A DNA stretch of 64,000 nt. Source: an uncultured Clostridia bacterium (GTDB taxonomy: Bacteria > Bacillota > Clostridia > Christensenellales > Borkfalkiaceae). Of the stretch, positions 1 to 9,432 are shown one piece after another (position 1 is the first letter of the stretch; each line of letters starts with the position of its first letter). The notes below the pieces were generated by a model that saw nothing but the letters and a program-made list of their open reading frames with translations, was not told where the DNA came from and ran no database searches. Both the position numbers and the translations under genes were made by a program. The stretch is taken from NCBI GenBank assembly GCA_947625095.1, contig CANQMX010000001.1, positions 62,001-126,000 of the forward strand, written 5' to 3'.

Positions 1-401
1 AGCGTCGTACGGAAGCCGTCGATGGCTTCGAGTTTATCCACCGTGCCGCCCGTGTGCCCGAGGCCGCGGCCGCTCATCTTGGCGACCTTCACGCCGTACG
101 AGGCCACGATGGGCGCAACGACGAGGCTGGTCTTATCCCCCACGCCGCCCGTGGAGTGCTTATCCACGCGGATGCCGTTGATGGCGGAAAATTCAAGCCT
201 GTCGCCCGAATCGCGCACGGCGAACGTCAGATCGCACGTCTCGCGCACCGTCATGCCCTTGAAATAGATGGCCATGCACAGTGCGGAGATCTGATAGTCG
301 GGAATGCTCCCGTCCGTCACGCCGCGGATGAAAAACGCGATCTCCTCGGTGGAGAGTTCTCCCCCGTCGCGCTTCTTTTTGATGATGTCGTACATTCTCA
401 T
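1..401 (-). CDS. pdp: Pyrimidine-nucleoside (thymidine) phosphorylase, N-terminal part, truncated by window start
   Basis: Reverse-strand translation [50 protein letters not shown]...[16 protein letters not shown] is the conserved phosphorylase N-terminus; in operon with deo genes. Confidence 0.93.
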   Translation of the reverse strand, partial: MRMYDIIKKKRDGGELSTEEIAFFIRGVTDGSIPDYQISALCMAIYFKGMTVRETCDLTFAVRDSGDRLEFSAINGIRVDKHSTGGVGDKTSLVVAPIVASYGVKVAKMSGRGLGHTGGTVDKLEAIDGFRTT

Positions 402-428
402 ACTCGTTCCCCCTTATTCTGTTCGGCG

Positions 429-1880
429 CTACGGCGCTCTGTACCCCGCCTTGACATACTCCGCCACGAGGTCGCGCGCATAGATATTTTCGTCCAGCCG
501 CGCAACTTCCTCGATGTGGTTGGGCGCATAGGTGGAAGTATAACTATCTATTATAATGTAATAGTACTCGTCGTCGGCAAAATCGCTCGCAACGAGCGCG
601 CCGTCGCCGTATTTATAATAGTTCTGTTTGTAGTTGATAAAGTTGCTCTTTAAGAAGTTCCCCTTGATCTTCCCGAGCACGATGGAATTGTCGAAGGGCA
701 TGAGGGAGAAGAGATCGGCGTAGGTGACGTCTCCCTTCGCAAGGTCGTAGGGACTGCGCATTTTCAGATATCCGCCGCCGAGCGTGATATCATACTGCGC
801 GCCCCACTCCTCTTTTCCTTTTTTATAGTAGAGTTCCGCCACCTTGTCCGCGATGTCGGCTGAATCCCACTCCGCAAAATTCTGCCCCAAGACGGTATTG
901 TAGGGGTCGTCCTCGGGGAAGTATTTATCGTAGAGGTTTTCCACGACGGGATCGTCCTTGAGCGAACTCTTGGCATAGTCCTTGCTTTGGATGAGTTTGG
1001 GCGTGACCGTAAAGTCGCCGCGCCCGTCAAAGGTGACTTCGGCGCTGCAGATCGCCCTGTTCTCGCCGCCGCCCTGCAGGTGATAGACGCCGTATTCGTC
1101 CTTCAAAATGTATTGCTGGTGGGTGTGCCCCTCGAACACGAGGTCGACGTACCCGTCCGAGAGCGAGGTATCATACCACCCCATATCGCCGTCCGTCACA
1201 TTGTTGACGCCCGAAGAGGAAAATCTTTCGCCGCCGTCGTGAATGGAATAGACGATGAAGTCGCACCCCTCGTCCTCGCGCAGGCGGGTGGACTCCGCCT
1301 TGACGAGCGCCGTAAGATCGCTGCCCGTCGCAAAATACAGCCCCTTTTGAAATTCGCCCGAGATGGAGGAGAGGCAGTCGCCGATGGCGCCGATGACCCC
1401 CACCTTCACGCCCGCCTTTTCGACGACGACGGAGGGCTTGCAGTAACTCGCTGGCGCGCCGTTATACTCCACATTGATGGCAAGGAAGGGAAACTCGGCA
1501 AGTTCGCTGTTGGGTTGCAAGACGTCCGGCCCCCAATCGTATTCGTGGTTGCCGAGCGTCATGGAGACAAACCCCACGTCGTTCATCCACTCCGTCATGA
1601 GCGCGCCCTTGTTGGAGGAGGATTCCACCGTGCCCTGCCACATATCGCCCGAGGAGAGCAAGATCTCTTCGCGCGACGGGTTGGTATACAAATTTTTGAT
1701 GTAGGTCGTAAATTCGTCCAAGCCGGGCTGGGTATCGGTATCCATGAACTTGCCGTGCAGATCGTTGACGGCGATCAAGGTGAGTTTACCCCCGCTCTCC
1801 CCGCCGCACGCCGCAAGCGCCGCGCTCGAAAGAAGCACGGCTGTAAACAGGGCTGCGGTTATGATAAAGCGTTTTTTCAT
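429..1880 (-). CDS. 5'-nucleotidase / 2',3'-cyclic phosphodiesterase-type metallophosphatase lipoprotein (UshA-like)
   Basis: Signal peptide with lipobox (LAAC), NDLHG, GNHEYDWG and EGHTHQ metallophosphatase motifs. Confidence 0.88.
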   Translation of the reverse strand: MKKRFIITAALFTAVLLSSAALAACGGESGGKLTLIAVNDLHGKFMDTDTQPGLDEFTTYIKNLYTNPSREEILLSSGDMWQGTVESSSNKGALMTEWMNDVGFVSMTLGNHEYDWGPDVLQPNSELAEFPFLAINVEYNGAPASYCKPSVVVEKAGVKVGVIGAIGDCLSSISGEFQKGLYFATGSDLTALVKAESTRLREDEGCDFIVYSIHDGGERFSSSGVNNVTDGDMGWYDTSLSDGYVDLVFEGHTHQQYILKDEYGVYHLQGGGENRAICSAEVTFDGRGDFTVTPKLIQSKDYAKSSLKDDPVVENLYDKYFPEDDPYNTVLGQNFAEWDSADIADKVAELYYKKGKEEWGAQYDITLGGGYLKMRSPYDLAKGDVTYADLFSLMPFDNSIVLGKIKGNFLKSNFINYKQNYYKYGDGALVASDFADDEYYYIIIDSYTSTYAPNHIEEVARLDENIYARDLVAEYVKAGYRAP

Positions 1881-1886
1881 GCGCGT

Positions 1887-2288
1887 TTACAAATTGTCCG
1901 ATGTGAACGAGAACGGCAACAGCTCTCCGAGGGTATAGGCCTTGAAATTTTCGGGCGTTCCGAGCAAAATTTTGAAATCCGCAGGGCAGAATTCGGCGAT
2001 GACCTGCCTGCAAACCCCGCAGGGCGCGGTGAACGGCGCGGTCTCCCCCGTCCGTCCGCCGACGATGGCGATGGCTTCGAATTCCCGCTCCCCCTCGCTC
2101 ACCGCCTTAAAGATCGCGGTGCGTTCGGCGCAGTTGGTGGCGGAATAGCCCGCGTTCTCCACGTTGCAGCCCATATAGAGGTTGCCGCTTTTGGTAAGGA
2201 GTGCCGCCCCCACGCGGAAATTTGAATAGGGGCAATAGGAATAGTTGCGCGCGTCCTGCGCCGCCTGCATCAGTTCTCTATCCGTCAT
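1887..2288 (-). CDS. cdd: Cytidine deaminase
   Basis: NVENAGYSATNCAERTAIF and PCGVCRQV zinc motifs; 133 aa. Confidence 0.95.
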   Translation of the reverse strand: MTDRELMQAAQDARNYSYCPYSNFRVGAALLTKSGNLYMGCNVENAGYSATNCAERTAIFKAVSEGEREFEAIAIVGGRTGETAPFTAPCGVCRQVIAEFCPADFKILLGTPENFKAYTLGELLPFSFTSDNL

Positions 2289-3448
2289 TTCAGTACTTCC
2301 TTCAAGAAACTTTCGCCGCTCGTTGTTTCCTTGTCAACGCCGAAATATTCCAGAACGGTGGCGGAGATATCGGAAAAGGTCGGGCGAATTCCCAAATTGA
2401 CGCCGTTTTTGATGGGGTCGCCGTAGATGAGCATGGGCGTATATTCGCGCGAATGGTCTGTGGAGGGCGTCGAGGGATCGCACCCGTGGTCGGCGGTGAT
2501 GAGGAGCACGTCGTCCTTTTGCATCTTCGGCAGGAATTCGCTCAAAAACCCGTCGAATTCCGTCGCCGCCGCGGCATAGCCCGCCACGTCGTTTCTGTGG
2601 CCGTACTTCATATCGAAATCGACGAGGTTGACAAAGCACAGCCCCTCGAAGTCGCGCCCCTGTATCTCCTTCGTCACCTGCATACCGTTCGCGTTGGAGA
2701 CGGTGCGGTTGCTCTCCGAAACGCCGCTCCCCGCAAAGATATCGTAGATCTTGCCGACGGAAATGGTGGCATACCCCGCCTTTTGCAGCAGGTTGAGCAT
2801 GGTATCCGCGGGCGGAACGAGGGAGAAGTCGTGCCTGTTGGAGGTGCGCGTAAAGGGATATTCCCCCGTGAACGGACGGGCGATGACCCGCCCCACGCCG
2901 TGCTCGCCCTTGAGCATTGCACGCGCGATCTCACAATATTTGTAGAGTTCCTTCACGGGCACAACGTCCTCGTGCGCCGCGATCTGGAACACGCTGTCCG
3001 CCGAGGTATACACGATGAGCGCGCCCGTTTCCACGTGCTCGCGCCCGTAGTCGCGGATGACGTCCGTCCCCGAGTAGGGCTTGTTGCACAGCACCTTGCG
3101 CCCCGTCTTTTTCTCAAACTCCTCGATGACTTCGGGCGGGAAGCCGTCGGGGTAGGTCGGGAGCGGGTCGGGCGAAATGATGCCCGCGATCTCCCAATGC
3201 CCGATGGTCGTATCCTTGCCCATCGACTTTTCCGTCATCTTGCAATAACTTGCCGCGGGGCTTTTTACGCCACCGCCCACGCCGTCGATATTGAACAGCC
3301 CGAGTTTTGTCAGATTGGGGCAGTTGAAATTGGGGTGGTTGCGGATCGCGCCGAGGGTATCGCTCCCCTCGTCGTGCCACTTGTAGGCGTCGGGCAGTTC
3401 CCCCACACCGAAACTGTCGAGTACGATCAAAAACAATCTCTTTGCCAT
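2285..3448 (-). CDS. deoB: Phosphopentomutase
   Basis: MAKRLFLIVLDSFGVGELPDA..., GKDTTIGHWEIAG, TADHGCDPSTPSTDHSREYTP. Confidence 0.96.
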   Translation of the reverse strand: MAKRLFLIVLDSFGVGELPDAYKWHDEGSDTLGAIRNHPNFNCPNLTKLGLFNIDGVGGGVKSPAASYCKMTEKSMGKDTTIGHWEIAGIISPDPLPTYPDGFPPEVIEEFEKKTGRKVLCNKPYSGTDVIRDYGREHVETGALIVYTSADSVFQIAAHEDVVPVKELYKYCEIARAMLKGEHGVGRVIARPFTGEYPFTRTSNRHDFSLVPPADTMLNLLQKAGYATISVGKIYDIFAGSGVSESNRTVSNANGMQVTKEIQGRDFEGLCFVNLVDFDMKYGHRNDVAGYAAAATEFDGFLSEFLPKMQKDDVLLITADHGCDPSTPSTDHSREYTPMLIYGDPIKNGVNLGIRPTFSDISATVLEYFGVDKETTSGESFLKEVLK

Positions 3449-3502
3449 ATTTTCCTCTCGGCGCGCCCCGCGCGCCGCCTTTATATCCCTTATATATAAA
3501 TG

Positions 3503-4222
3503 TTACGCGAGTTCGAGCGCGATCTTCATCATCGCCGTAAAGGAGTTCTGCCGCTCCTCGGCGGTGGTGTTCTCCTCGGGGTGGATGAAGCTGTCGCTCA
3601 CGGTGCAGATGCAGAGCGCCTTCTTGCCCGCACGCGCCGCGTTGCAGTAGAGCGCCGCGCTCTCCATCTCCACGCCTAAGACCCCCATCTTCGCCCACTG
3701 CATCCCGCTCTCAGAATCGTCATAGAACATATCCGAAGAAAAGATGTTCCCCACCTTGTAGCGCACGCCCGCCTCTTCGCAGAGGTCGGCAGCGTGGCGG
3801 AGGAGGTCAAAATCGGCGATGGGGCAGAAAGTCCCGGGCAGATTGTACTGCTGGGCGTAGTTGCCGTTGGTGCACGCGCCCTGCGCCAAAATGATATCCC
3901 GCACGTGCAGATCCTTATCGAATGAGCCGCATGAGCCGATGCGGATGATGTTCTCCACGCCGTAGAAGTTGAAAAGTTCGTAGGAATAGATGCCGATGGC
4001 GGGCTGTCCCATGCCCGAGGCCATCACGGATACCCTCTTCCCCTTGTACGTGCCCGTAAAGCCGTTCACCCCGCGCACATTGTTCACGAGGACGGGGTTT
4101 TCGAGGAAGTTTTCCGCGATGAATTTGGAGCGCAGCGGGTCGCCGGGCATCAGCACGGTCGGGGCAAAGTCGCCGTATTTCGCCGCGATGTGCGGCGTGG
4201 GAATGTTCTTGTGTTCGCTCAT
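3503..4222 (-). CDS. deoD: Purine-nucleoside phosphorylase (DeoD type)
   Basis: TPHIAAKYGDFAPTVLMPGDPLRSKFIAENFLE, GSCGSFD, EMESAALY. Confidence 0.96.
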   Translation of the reverse strand: MSEHKNIPTPHIAAKYGDFAPTVLMPGDPLRSKFIAENFLENPVLVNNVRGVNGFTGTYKGKRVSVMASGMGQPAIGIYSYELFNFYGVENIIRIGSCGSFDKDLHVRDIILAQGACTNGNYAQQYNLPGTFCPIADFDLLRHAADLCEEAGVRYKVGNIFSSDMFYDDSESGMQWAKMGVLGVEMESAALYCNAARAGKKALCICTVSDSFIHPEENTTAEERQNSFTAMMKIALELA

Positions 4223-4887
4223 AGTAAATTTTCCTCTTTCACGATTTTTACGATGCGGGAAGTGCCCAGCCTGTCCGCGCCGAGGGAAATAAACTTCTCC
4301 GCGTCGGCAATAGAGCCGATGCCCCCCGCCGCCTTGATCTTGATGTTCAGGTTATTTTTGTCGATCTCCTCCTTGAAGATCTCCACGTCGCGGAAGGTCG
4401 CGCCCGCCTTGGAAAATCCCGTCGAGGTCTTGATGAAGTCTGCCCCCGCGAGGGCGACGAGGTGGGGCGCCATGCGCAATTCGAGTTCATTGAGAAGGCA
4501 GGCCTCAACGATGACCTTCAAAATTTTGCCTTCGCAGCAACTCTTCACGAGTTTGATCTCGTCGCGGACGGCTTCATAGTGGCGCGCCTTCATCTCGCCG
4601 ATGTTGATGACCATATCGACCTCATCCGCCCCGAGGCTGACCGCTTCGGCGGCCTCGGTGTATTTGGACATCGGGGTGTTGTACCCGTTGGGAAAGCCGA
4701 TGACCGTGCAGATGGGAAGTTTGTCGCCCACATAATCCTTCGCCTGCTTCACATAGCAGGGCGGAATACAAACGGAAGCGGTGCCGTACTTCACGCCGTC
4801 ATCGATGAGCGCCTTGATGTCCTCCCATGTCGCCGTCACCGAAAGCTGCGTGTGGTCGCACCGCTTCAAGATTTCTCTGATATCCAT
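4219..4887 (-). CDS. deoC: Deoxyribose-phosphate aldolase
   Basis: CTVIGFPNGYNT, DEVDMVINIG, KVIVEACLL, FIKTSTGF, KAAGGI motifs. Confidence 0.96.
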   Translation of the reverse strand: MDIREILKRCDHTQLSVTATWEDIKALIDDGVKYGTASVCIPPCYVKQAKDYVGDKLPICTVIGFPNGYNTPMSKYTEAAEAVSLGADEVDMVINIGEMKARHYEAVRDEIKLVKSCCEGKILKVIVEACLLNELELRMAPHLVALAGADFIKTSTGFSKAGATFRDVEIFKEEIDKNNLNIKIKAAGGIGSIADAEKFISLGADRLGTSRIVKIVKEENLL

Positions 4888-4917
4888 AAAATTCTCCTTG
4901 TGAATAAATCCTTTTCC

Positions 4918-4946
4918 ATTATATCGGAGAACGCCCCTTTTGTCAA
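4918..4946 (-). promoter_or_regulatory. Sigma-A-type promoter upstream of deoC: TTGACA-17 nt-TATAAT (reverse strand)
   Basis: Consensus -35 (4941-4946) and -10 (4918-4923) with 17-nt spacer. Confidence 0.75.
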
Positions 4947-5163
4947 TGGAAAAGTGAAAAAAATTTCGTTATTTTTTTACATTTTTTTATAAAAATTCAC
5001 ATTGTGCACAACAATGCGCCCCGATTTTGGCAAAAATAAGCGATATTTTTGCATTTTGTTACAAAATAAACAATTTTTTGAAAAAGCGCGTCGGCGGCAA
5101 AAAACGCACAAAAAACCGCGCGTAAACTTTTCGAAAGCGCGCATACTGTGTGCGGAGGGAAAC

Positions 5164-5598
5164 ATGATAGAACACGATACGATAGAACTGCTGCGCGAAT
5201 GTGACGCAGGCATCCAAATGGGCATTTCGGCCATCGACGAGGTGAAGGACCACGCGCAAAAGGCGGATTTCCGCACCATGCTCGACGACTACCAACGGGA
5301 GTACGCCCAACTGCAAAACGAAATTCAGGGCATCCTGCACAAGTATCACGACGAGGGCAAAGATCCCAACCCCGTCGCCAAGGGCATGGCGTGGCTCAAG
5401 ACCAACGTCATGATGGCGGTCAAGGAGACGGACGAGGAGATCGCCAACCTTCTCACCGACGGCTGCAACATGGGCATCAAATCGCTCAACAAATACTTGA
5501 ACGACTACGCCGCCGCCGACGAGCGGGCTCAAGACATCACCCGCCGCCTCATCGAGTTGCAGGACAGGCAGTTGAAGGAACTCGAACGATATTTGTAA
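5164..5598 (+). CDS. Conserved hypothetical helical protein (ferritin-like/DUF2383-like appearance)
   Basis: RBS GGAGGG before ATG 5164; 144-aa charged helical sequence. Confidence 0.7.
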   Translation: MIEHDTIELLRECDAGIQMGISAIDEVKDHAQKADFRTMLDDYQREYAQLQNEIQGILHKYHDEGKDPNPVAKGMAWLKTNVMMAVKETDEEIANLLTDGCNMGIKSLNKYLNDYAAADERAQDITRRLIELQDRQLKELERYL

Positions 5599-5618
5599 AC
5601 GGTATTTGCAGTAACTAT

Positions 5619-5636
5619 CCCCCACTAAAGTGGGGG
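5619..5636 (+). terminator. Hairpin after 5164-5598 CDS (CCCCCAC-TAAA-GTGGGGG)
   Basis: Perfect 7-bp arms, followed by CTTTAATTATT. Confidence 0.55.
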
Positions 5637-5657
5637 CTTTAATTATTGGTGAAGGTA

Positions 5658-6740
5658 AATTATACTATCAAGTGCACCGGGTGTGGGGATAAAAAAAGTA
5701 GTTCAAACGGAAGTCTGTGTTATAATAGAGTGTGCAAAACCAAATCACAACACAGGAGATCCGAATGAACTACCACCATCTTACCATAGAAGAACGCGCT
5801 TGTCTACGAAAATACTACAATGAAGGGCTAAGTTTTCGGAAAATAGCAAAATTATTGGGGCGAAGTCCGAGCACGATCTCCCGGGAGATCGGCAGGAACT
5901 ATACGCACCGATATGAGTATAACACCTATTATCCCCATACGGCACAGAAGAAATATCTGTTCCGCAGGTCGTTCTGCCACAGGGGAATGTTTTGGGATGA
6001 GGAAGTCACGGATTATATCACGGAGAAGTTATCTCTGACATGGTCTCCCGAACAGATCTCAAAGACGCCGTGCAAATTGAAGATGCCTTCCTTTAAGACG
6101 ATCTACCGCTGGTTATATGAGGGATATGTGGCGAAGGGAGATGTAAAGAAACTGCGAAGGAAGGGAAAGACGAAGAAGTGGCTCGGGGACAGAGGGAAGT
6201 ATACGGCGGGGAAGAGTATACGGAAACGGGATAAGAGCGTATATACGCGGGAAGAGTTCGGGCATTGGGAAGCGGATACGGTAGTGAGCGGGCGAGGGAA
6301 GAGCAAGGCGTGTTTTGCGACGCTTGCAGAGAGGAAAACGAGGTTTTACATAGCGGTTAAGATCCCCAACCGAAGCGGGGAGGAAATGGCGAAGGCGGTG
6401 ATCGCCGCACTCTCCCAACTTCCTCAAGGGGCGGTAAAGTCAATTACGTGCGACCGTGGAAGCGAGTTCTCGCATTGGAAAGAGATAGAAGAGGCGTTGC
6501 ATTGTTCCGTCTACTTTGCCGATCCCTATTGTGCATGGCAGAAGGGAACGAATGAAAACCTGAACGGGCTGCTTCTGGAATTCTATCCCAAAGGGCATAA
6601 CCTTTCCCATGTGAGCGACAAAACCCTAAAAAAGAATCTGGCGCTTCTCAACACCAGACCCAAAAAAATCCTTTCCTTCCAAACTCCGCAACTTCTCTTT
6701 GACCTAAATCTCCTATACTGTTGCACTTAGTTTGACAATT
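5658..6740 (+). mobile_element. IS30-family insertion sequence with one intact transposase ORF; imperfect terminal inverted repeats
   Basis: Left end aattatactatcaagtgcac resembles the reverse complement of right end gttgcacttagtttgacaatt (about 14 of 21 positions); exact ends uncertain. Confidence 0.6.
5765..6730 (+). CDS. IS30 family transposase
   Basis: MNYHHLTIEERACLRKYYNEGLSFRKIAKLLGRSPSTISREIGRN plus DDE-type core (HWEADTV...CDRGSEF...DPYCAWQKGTNENLNGLLLEFYPKG). Confidence 0.93.
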   Translation: MNYHHLTIEERACLRKYYNEGLSFRKIAKLLGRSPSTISREIGRNYTHRYEYNTYYPHTAQKKYLFRRSFCHRGMFWDEEVTDYITEKLSLTWSPEQISKTPCKLKMPSFKTIYRWLYEGYVAKGDVKKLRRKGKTKKWLGDRGKYTAGKSIRKRDKSVYTREEFGHWEADTVVSGRGKSKACFATLAERKTRFYIAVKIPNRSGEEMAKAVIAALSQLPQGAVKSITCDRGSEFSHWKEIEEALHCSVYFADPYCAWQKGTNENLNGLLLEFYPKGHNLSHVSDKTLKKNLALLNTRPKKILSFQTPQLLFDLNLLYCCT

Positions 6741-6788
6741 CACTTCGGTACTCCGCTTCGCTCCGTCCCGTTCCCCGTTAAAATTTGA

Positions 6789-6815
6789 GCCGCCCGCGGC
6801 AGAGCCGCGGGCGGC
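6789..6815. repeat. GC-rich hairpin GCCGCCCGCGG-CAGAG-CCGCGGGCGGC
   Basis: Perfect 11-bp arms with GCGGCAGAGCCGC core, recurring elsewhere in the window. Confidence 0.75.
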
Positions 6816-6892
6816 GCGATCTTTTCCATGATTATAGGCGTCGCCCCAAAGCGCCGCCCTCCAAATCGTCGCCCCAAAGCGCCCCTTTTTCC

Positions 6893-9337
6893 CTACTCCT
6901 CCGCGGGACGGTACTTCATGGCGTAAACTTCCTTTGCCGTCCATTTTGCGCCTTTCAGCGTCCTGCCGCGGGTATTTGTGCCGTCGATGGGCACTTCCTC
7001 GGTGGAAAGTTCTGTCATGCCGCCGTCGTCCTTCACCACGGCGAGCATATACGGCACTGTCACATAGTTCGCAAAGAGCACGCTGTCGCCCTTCAGCGAG
7101 GCGATCTGCACCCCTTTGCGGTAGCGGGGGAGGCTGTCGATCTGCGCGGCGATGACGCGTTTGAACCTGCCGCCCGAGATGGCGACGACGATCTCCCCCT
7201 CGCCGTCGATCTGCGAGGCAAACAGCACCTCGTCGTCCTCTTTCAGATTCATGCCCTTCACGCCGCCCGCAATGCGTCCCTGCAGGGGGATATCGTCCTT
7301 CTTCGCGTTGAGGCACATTCCGCCCTTTGTCACAAAGAACACGGTCACGCCCTCCTCTTCGCGGTCGTCCTGCACGGCGAGCACCGCGTCACCCTCGTTG
7401 AGGCGGATGGCGGGGAAATTCTTTTTGGCGACGTCGTATTCGCTCCACGCCGTCTTTTTGAGCATACCCTTTTGGGTGATAAACAGCACGTTCCCCTCGT
7501 TCCCCTCGGCGCGGAACACGGCGACGGGCTTCTCCCCCTTCGCGGCCTCTTCGTTGAGGTCGGCAAGGGCATACCCGCCCTCGGAAAACTTTTTCAGAAT
7601 GTCGTCGCCGTACAGGCGGTAGCAGTTGCCGCGGTCGGAGAACACCAGCATCTGCTCATCCGAGCGCATGGACGTGCTCTCGACGATCACCGCGCCCTTC
7701 TTGGAGTTGTCGCCGATGATTTTGTTGGATTGGTTAAAGTTCTTCTCGGTCACGCATTTCAGTTTCCCGTCGGCGGTGATGCACACGAGGCTGGGCTGTC
7801 CGGGTTCGCGGATATCCGCACGTTCCGCTCCCGCCTCCTCCTCGCTGAACACGAGCACAGACTTCCTCGGCGTCCTGTATTTCTTCTTGATCTCGAGGAT
7901 CTCCTCCTTCACCACGTTCAGCTGTGCGCGCTGGCTGTTGACGATCTCGGTGAGTTTTTTGATGAGCTCTTTCAGCCCCTTCAACTCCTCTTCGAGTTTG
8001 AAAACTTCGAGTTTGGTGAGCCGCGCGAGGCGCAGATCGAGGATGGCCTGCGCCTGTTTTTCGGAGAGCTCAAACCGCTTCTTCAATTTTTCGCGCGCGT
8101 CGGCGGTGCTGTCCGCGCCCTTGATGATCTTGATGACCTCGTCGATGTTTCTGACGGCGATGATAAGCCCTTCCAAGATGTGGCATCTGTCCTTTGCCTG
8201 CGCCAGGTCGAACCGTGTGCGGCGGAGCACCACCTCGCGCTGGTAGTTCACATAGTAGCGGATGATGTCCAGCAGTTTCATCTGCATGGGTTTGCCGCCC
8301 GCGATCGCCACCATGTTCATGCCGAAGGTCGTCTCGAGGTCGGTGTATTTATACAGCAATTTGAGGATCTTATCGATATTGGCGTCCTGTCCGCGCACCT
8401 CGATGACGGCGCGCATCCCCGAGCGGTCGCTCTCATCCGTCACCTTGGAGATGGCGGCGAATTCCTCCTTCTTCTCCTCTTTGAGTTCGGCGATCTTGCG
8501 GAGCAGCGCCGATTTATTCACCTGATAGGGAAGTTCGGTGATGACGATGTACCTTCTGTCCCCTTCGCCCTCCTCCACGCGCACCTTGGCGCGGAGGGTG
8601 ATCCTTCCCTTGCCCGTCTTATAGGCCTCGTTCAGTTCGTTTGCGATGATGTACCCGCCCGTCGGAAAATCGGGCGCGGGGATATACTTCAACATCTCGT
8701 TGAGGGTGATGCGGGGGTTGTCGATGTAGGCGACGACGCCGTCGATGCACTCGGAGAGGTTGTGGGGGGGAATGTTGGTCGCCAGCCCCACGGCGATGCC
8801 CGAAGCGCCGTTCACGAGCAGGTTGGGAAAGCGCCCGGGAAGCATATCGGGTTCTTTGAGGCTGTCGTCGAAGTTGAGGGAGAAGGGTACGGTGTTCTTA
8901 TCGAGGTCGCGCAGCAGTTCGAGGGCGAGCGGTTCCAGCCTCGCCTCGGTGTAGCGCATGGCGGCGGCGGGGTCGCCGTCCACCGAGCCGAAATTCCCGT
9001 GCCCGTTGACGAGCGTTCTGCCCATGTTGAAGTCCTGCGCCATGCGCACCATGGCGTCGTACACCGAACTGTCGCCGTGCGGGTGATACTTGCCCATGCA
9101 GTCGCCGACGATGCGCGCCGATTTCTTGTGCGGCTTGTCGGGCATCAGCCCCATCTCGTACATGGTATACAGGATTCTCCTCTGCACGGGCTTCAAGCCG
9201 TCCTCCACGCGGGGGAGCGCCCGGTCGAGAATGACGAATTCCGCATACGGCAGCATGGCCTGCGGCAGCACGTCCTCGAGGGGTGTGATGTATAAATTGC
9301 CCTTGGGCGCGGACATGGTGGCCTCATTCTTCTTCAT
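6893..9337 (-). CDS. parC: Type IIA topoisomerase subunit A (GyrA/ParC family, probably topoisomerase IV-like)
   Basis: [51 protein letters not shown]-terminal beta-pinwheel repeats; no intact QRRGGKG GyrA box seen (GRIAGGVKG instead). Confidence 0.85.
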   Translation of the reverse strand: MKKNEATMSAPKGNLYITPLEDVLPQAMLPYAEFVILDRALPRVEDGLKPVQRRILYTMYEMGLMPDKPHKKSARIVGDCMGKYHPHGDSSVYDAMVRMAQDFNMGRTLVNGHGNFGSVDGDPAAAMRYTEARLEPLALELLRDLDKNTVPFSLNFDDSLKEPDMLPGRFPNLLVNGASGIAVGLATNIPPHNLSECIDGVVAYIDNPRITLNEMLKYIPAPDFPTGGYIIANELNEAYKTGKGRITLRAKVRVEEGEGDRRYIVITELPYQVNKSALLRKIAELKEEKKEEFAAISKVTDESDRSGMRAVIEVRGQDANIDKILKLLYKYTDLETTFGMNMVAIAGGKPMQMKLLDIIRYYVNYQREVVLRRTRFDLAQAKDRCHILEGLIIAVRNIDEVIKIIKGADSTADAREKLKKRFELSEKQAQAILDLRLARLTKLEVFKLEEELKGLKELIKKLTEIVNSQRAQLNVVKEEILEIKKKYRTPRKSVLVFSEEEAGAERADIREPGQPSLVCITADGKLKCVTEKNFNQSNKIIGDNSKKGAVIVESTSMRSDEQMLVFSDRGNCYRLYGDDILKKFSEGGYALADLNEEAAKGEKPVAVFRAEGNEGNVLFITQKGMLKKTAWSEYDVAKKNFPAIRLNEGDAVLAVQDDREEEGVTVFFVTKGGMCLNAKKDDIPLQGRIAGGVKGMNLKEDDEVLFASQIDGEGEIVVAISGGRFKRVIAAQIDSLPRYRKGVQIASLKGDSVLFANYVTVPYMLAVVKDDGGMTELSTEEVPIDGTNTRGRTLKGAKWTAKEVYAMKYRPAEE

Positions 9338-9432
9338 TGCCGTCCTCCTTCTTCCTCGAGGGGTGTGATGTATAAATTGCCCTTGGGCGCGGACATGGTA
9401 GCCTCATTCTTCTTCATTGCCGTCCTCCTTCT
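9273..9432. repeat. 80-bp direct tandem duplication at the topoisomerase B/A gene junction (copies 9273-9352 and 9353-9432)
   Basis: Same sequence twice with 80-bp period and one mismatch (ggacatggtGgcc / ggacatggtAgcc). Confidence 0.97.
9334..9417 (-). CDS. 27-codon ORF ([27 protein letters not shown]) created by the 80-bp duplication; TGA overlaps the parC-like ATG
   Basis: Direct translation; duplicated start region of the downstream gene, out of frame with it, ATGA overlap. Confidence 0.5.
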   Translation of the reverse strand: MKKNEATMSAPKGNLYITPLEEEGGRQ

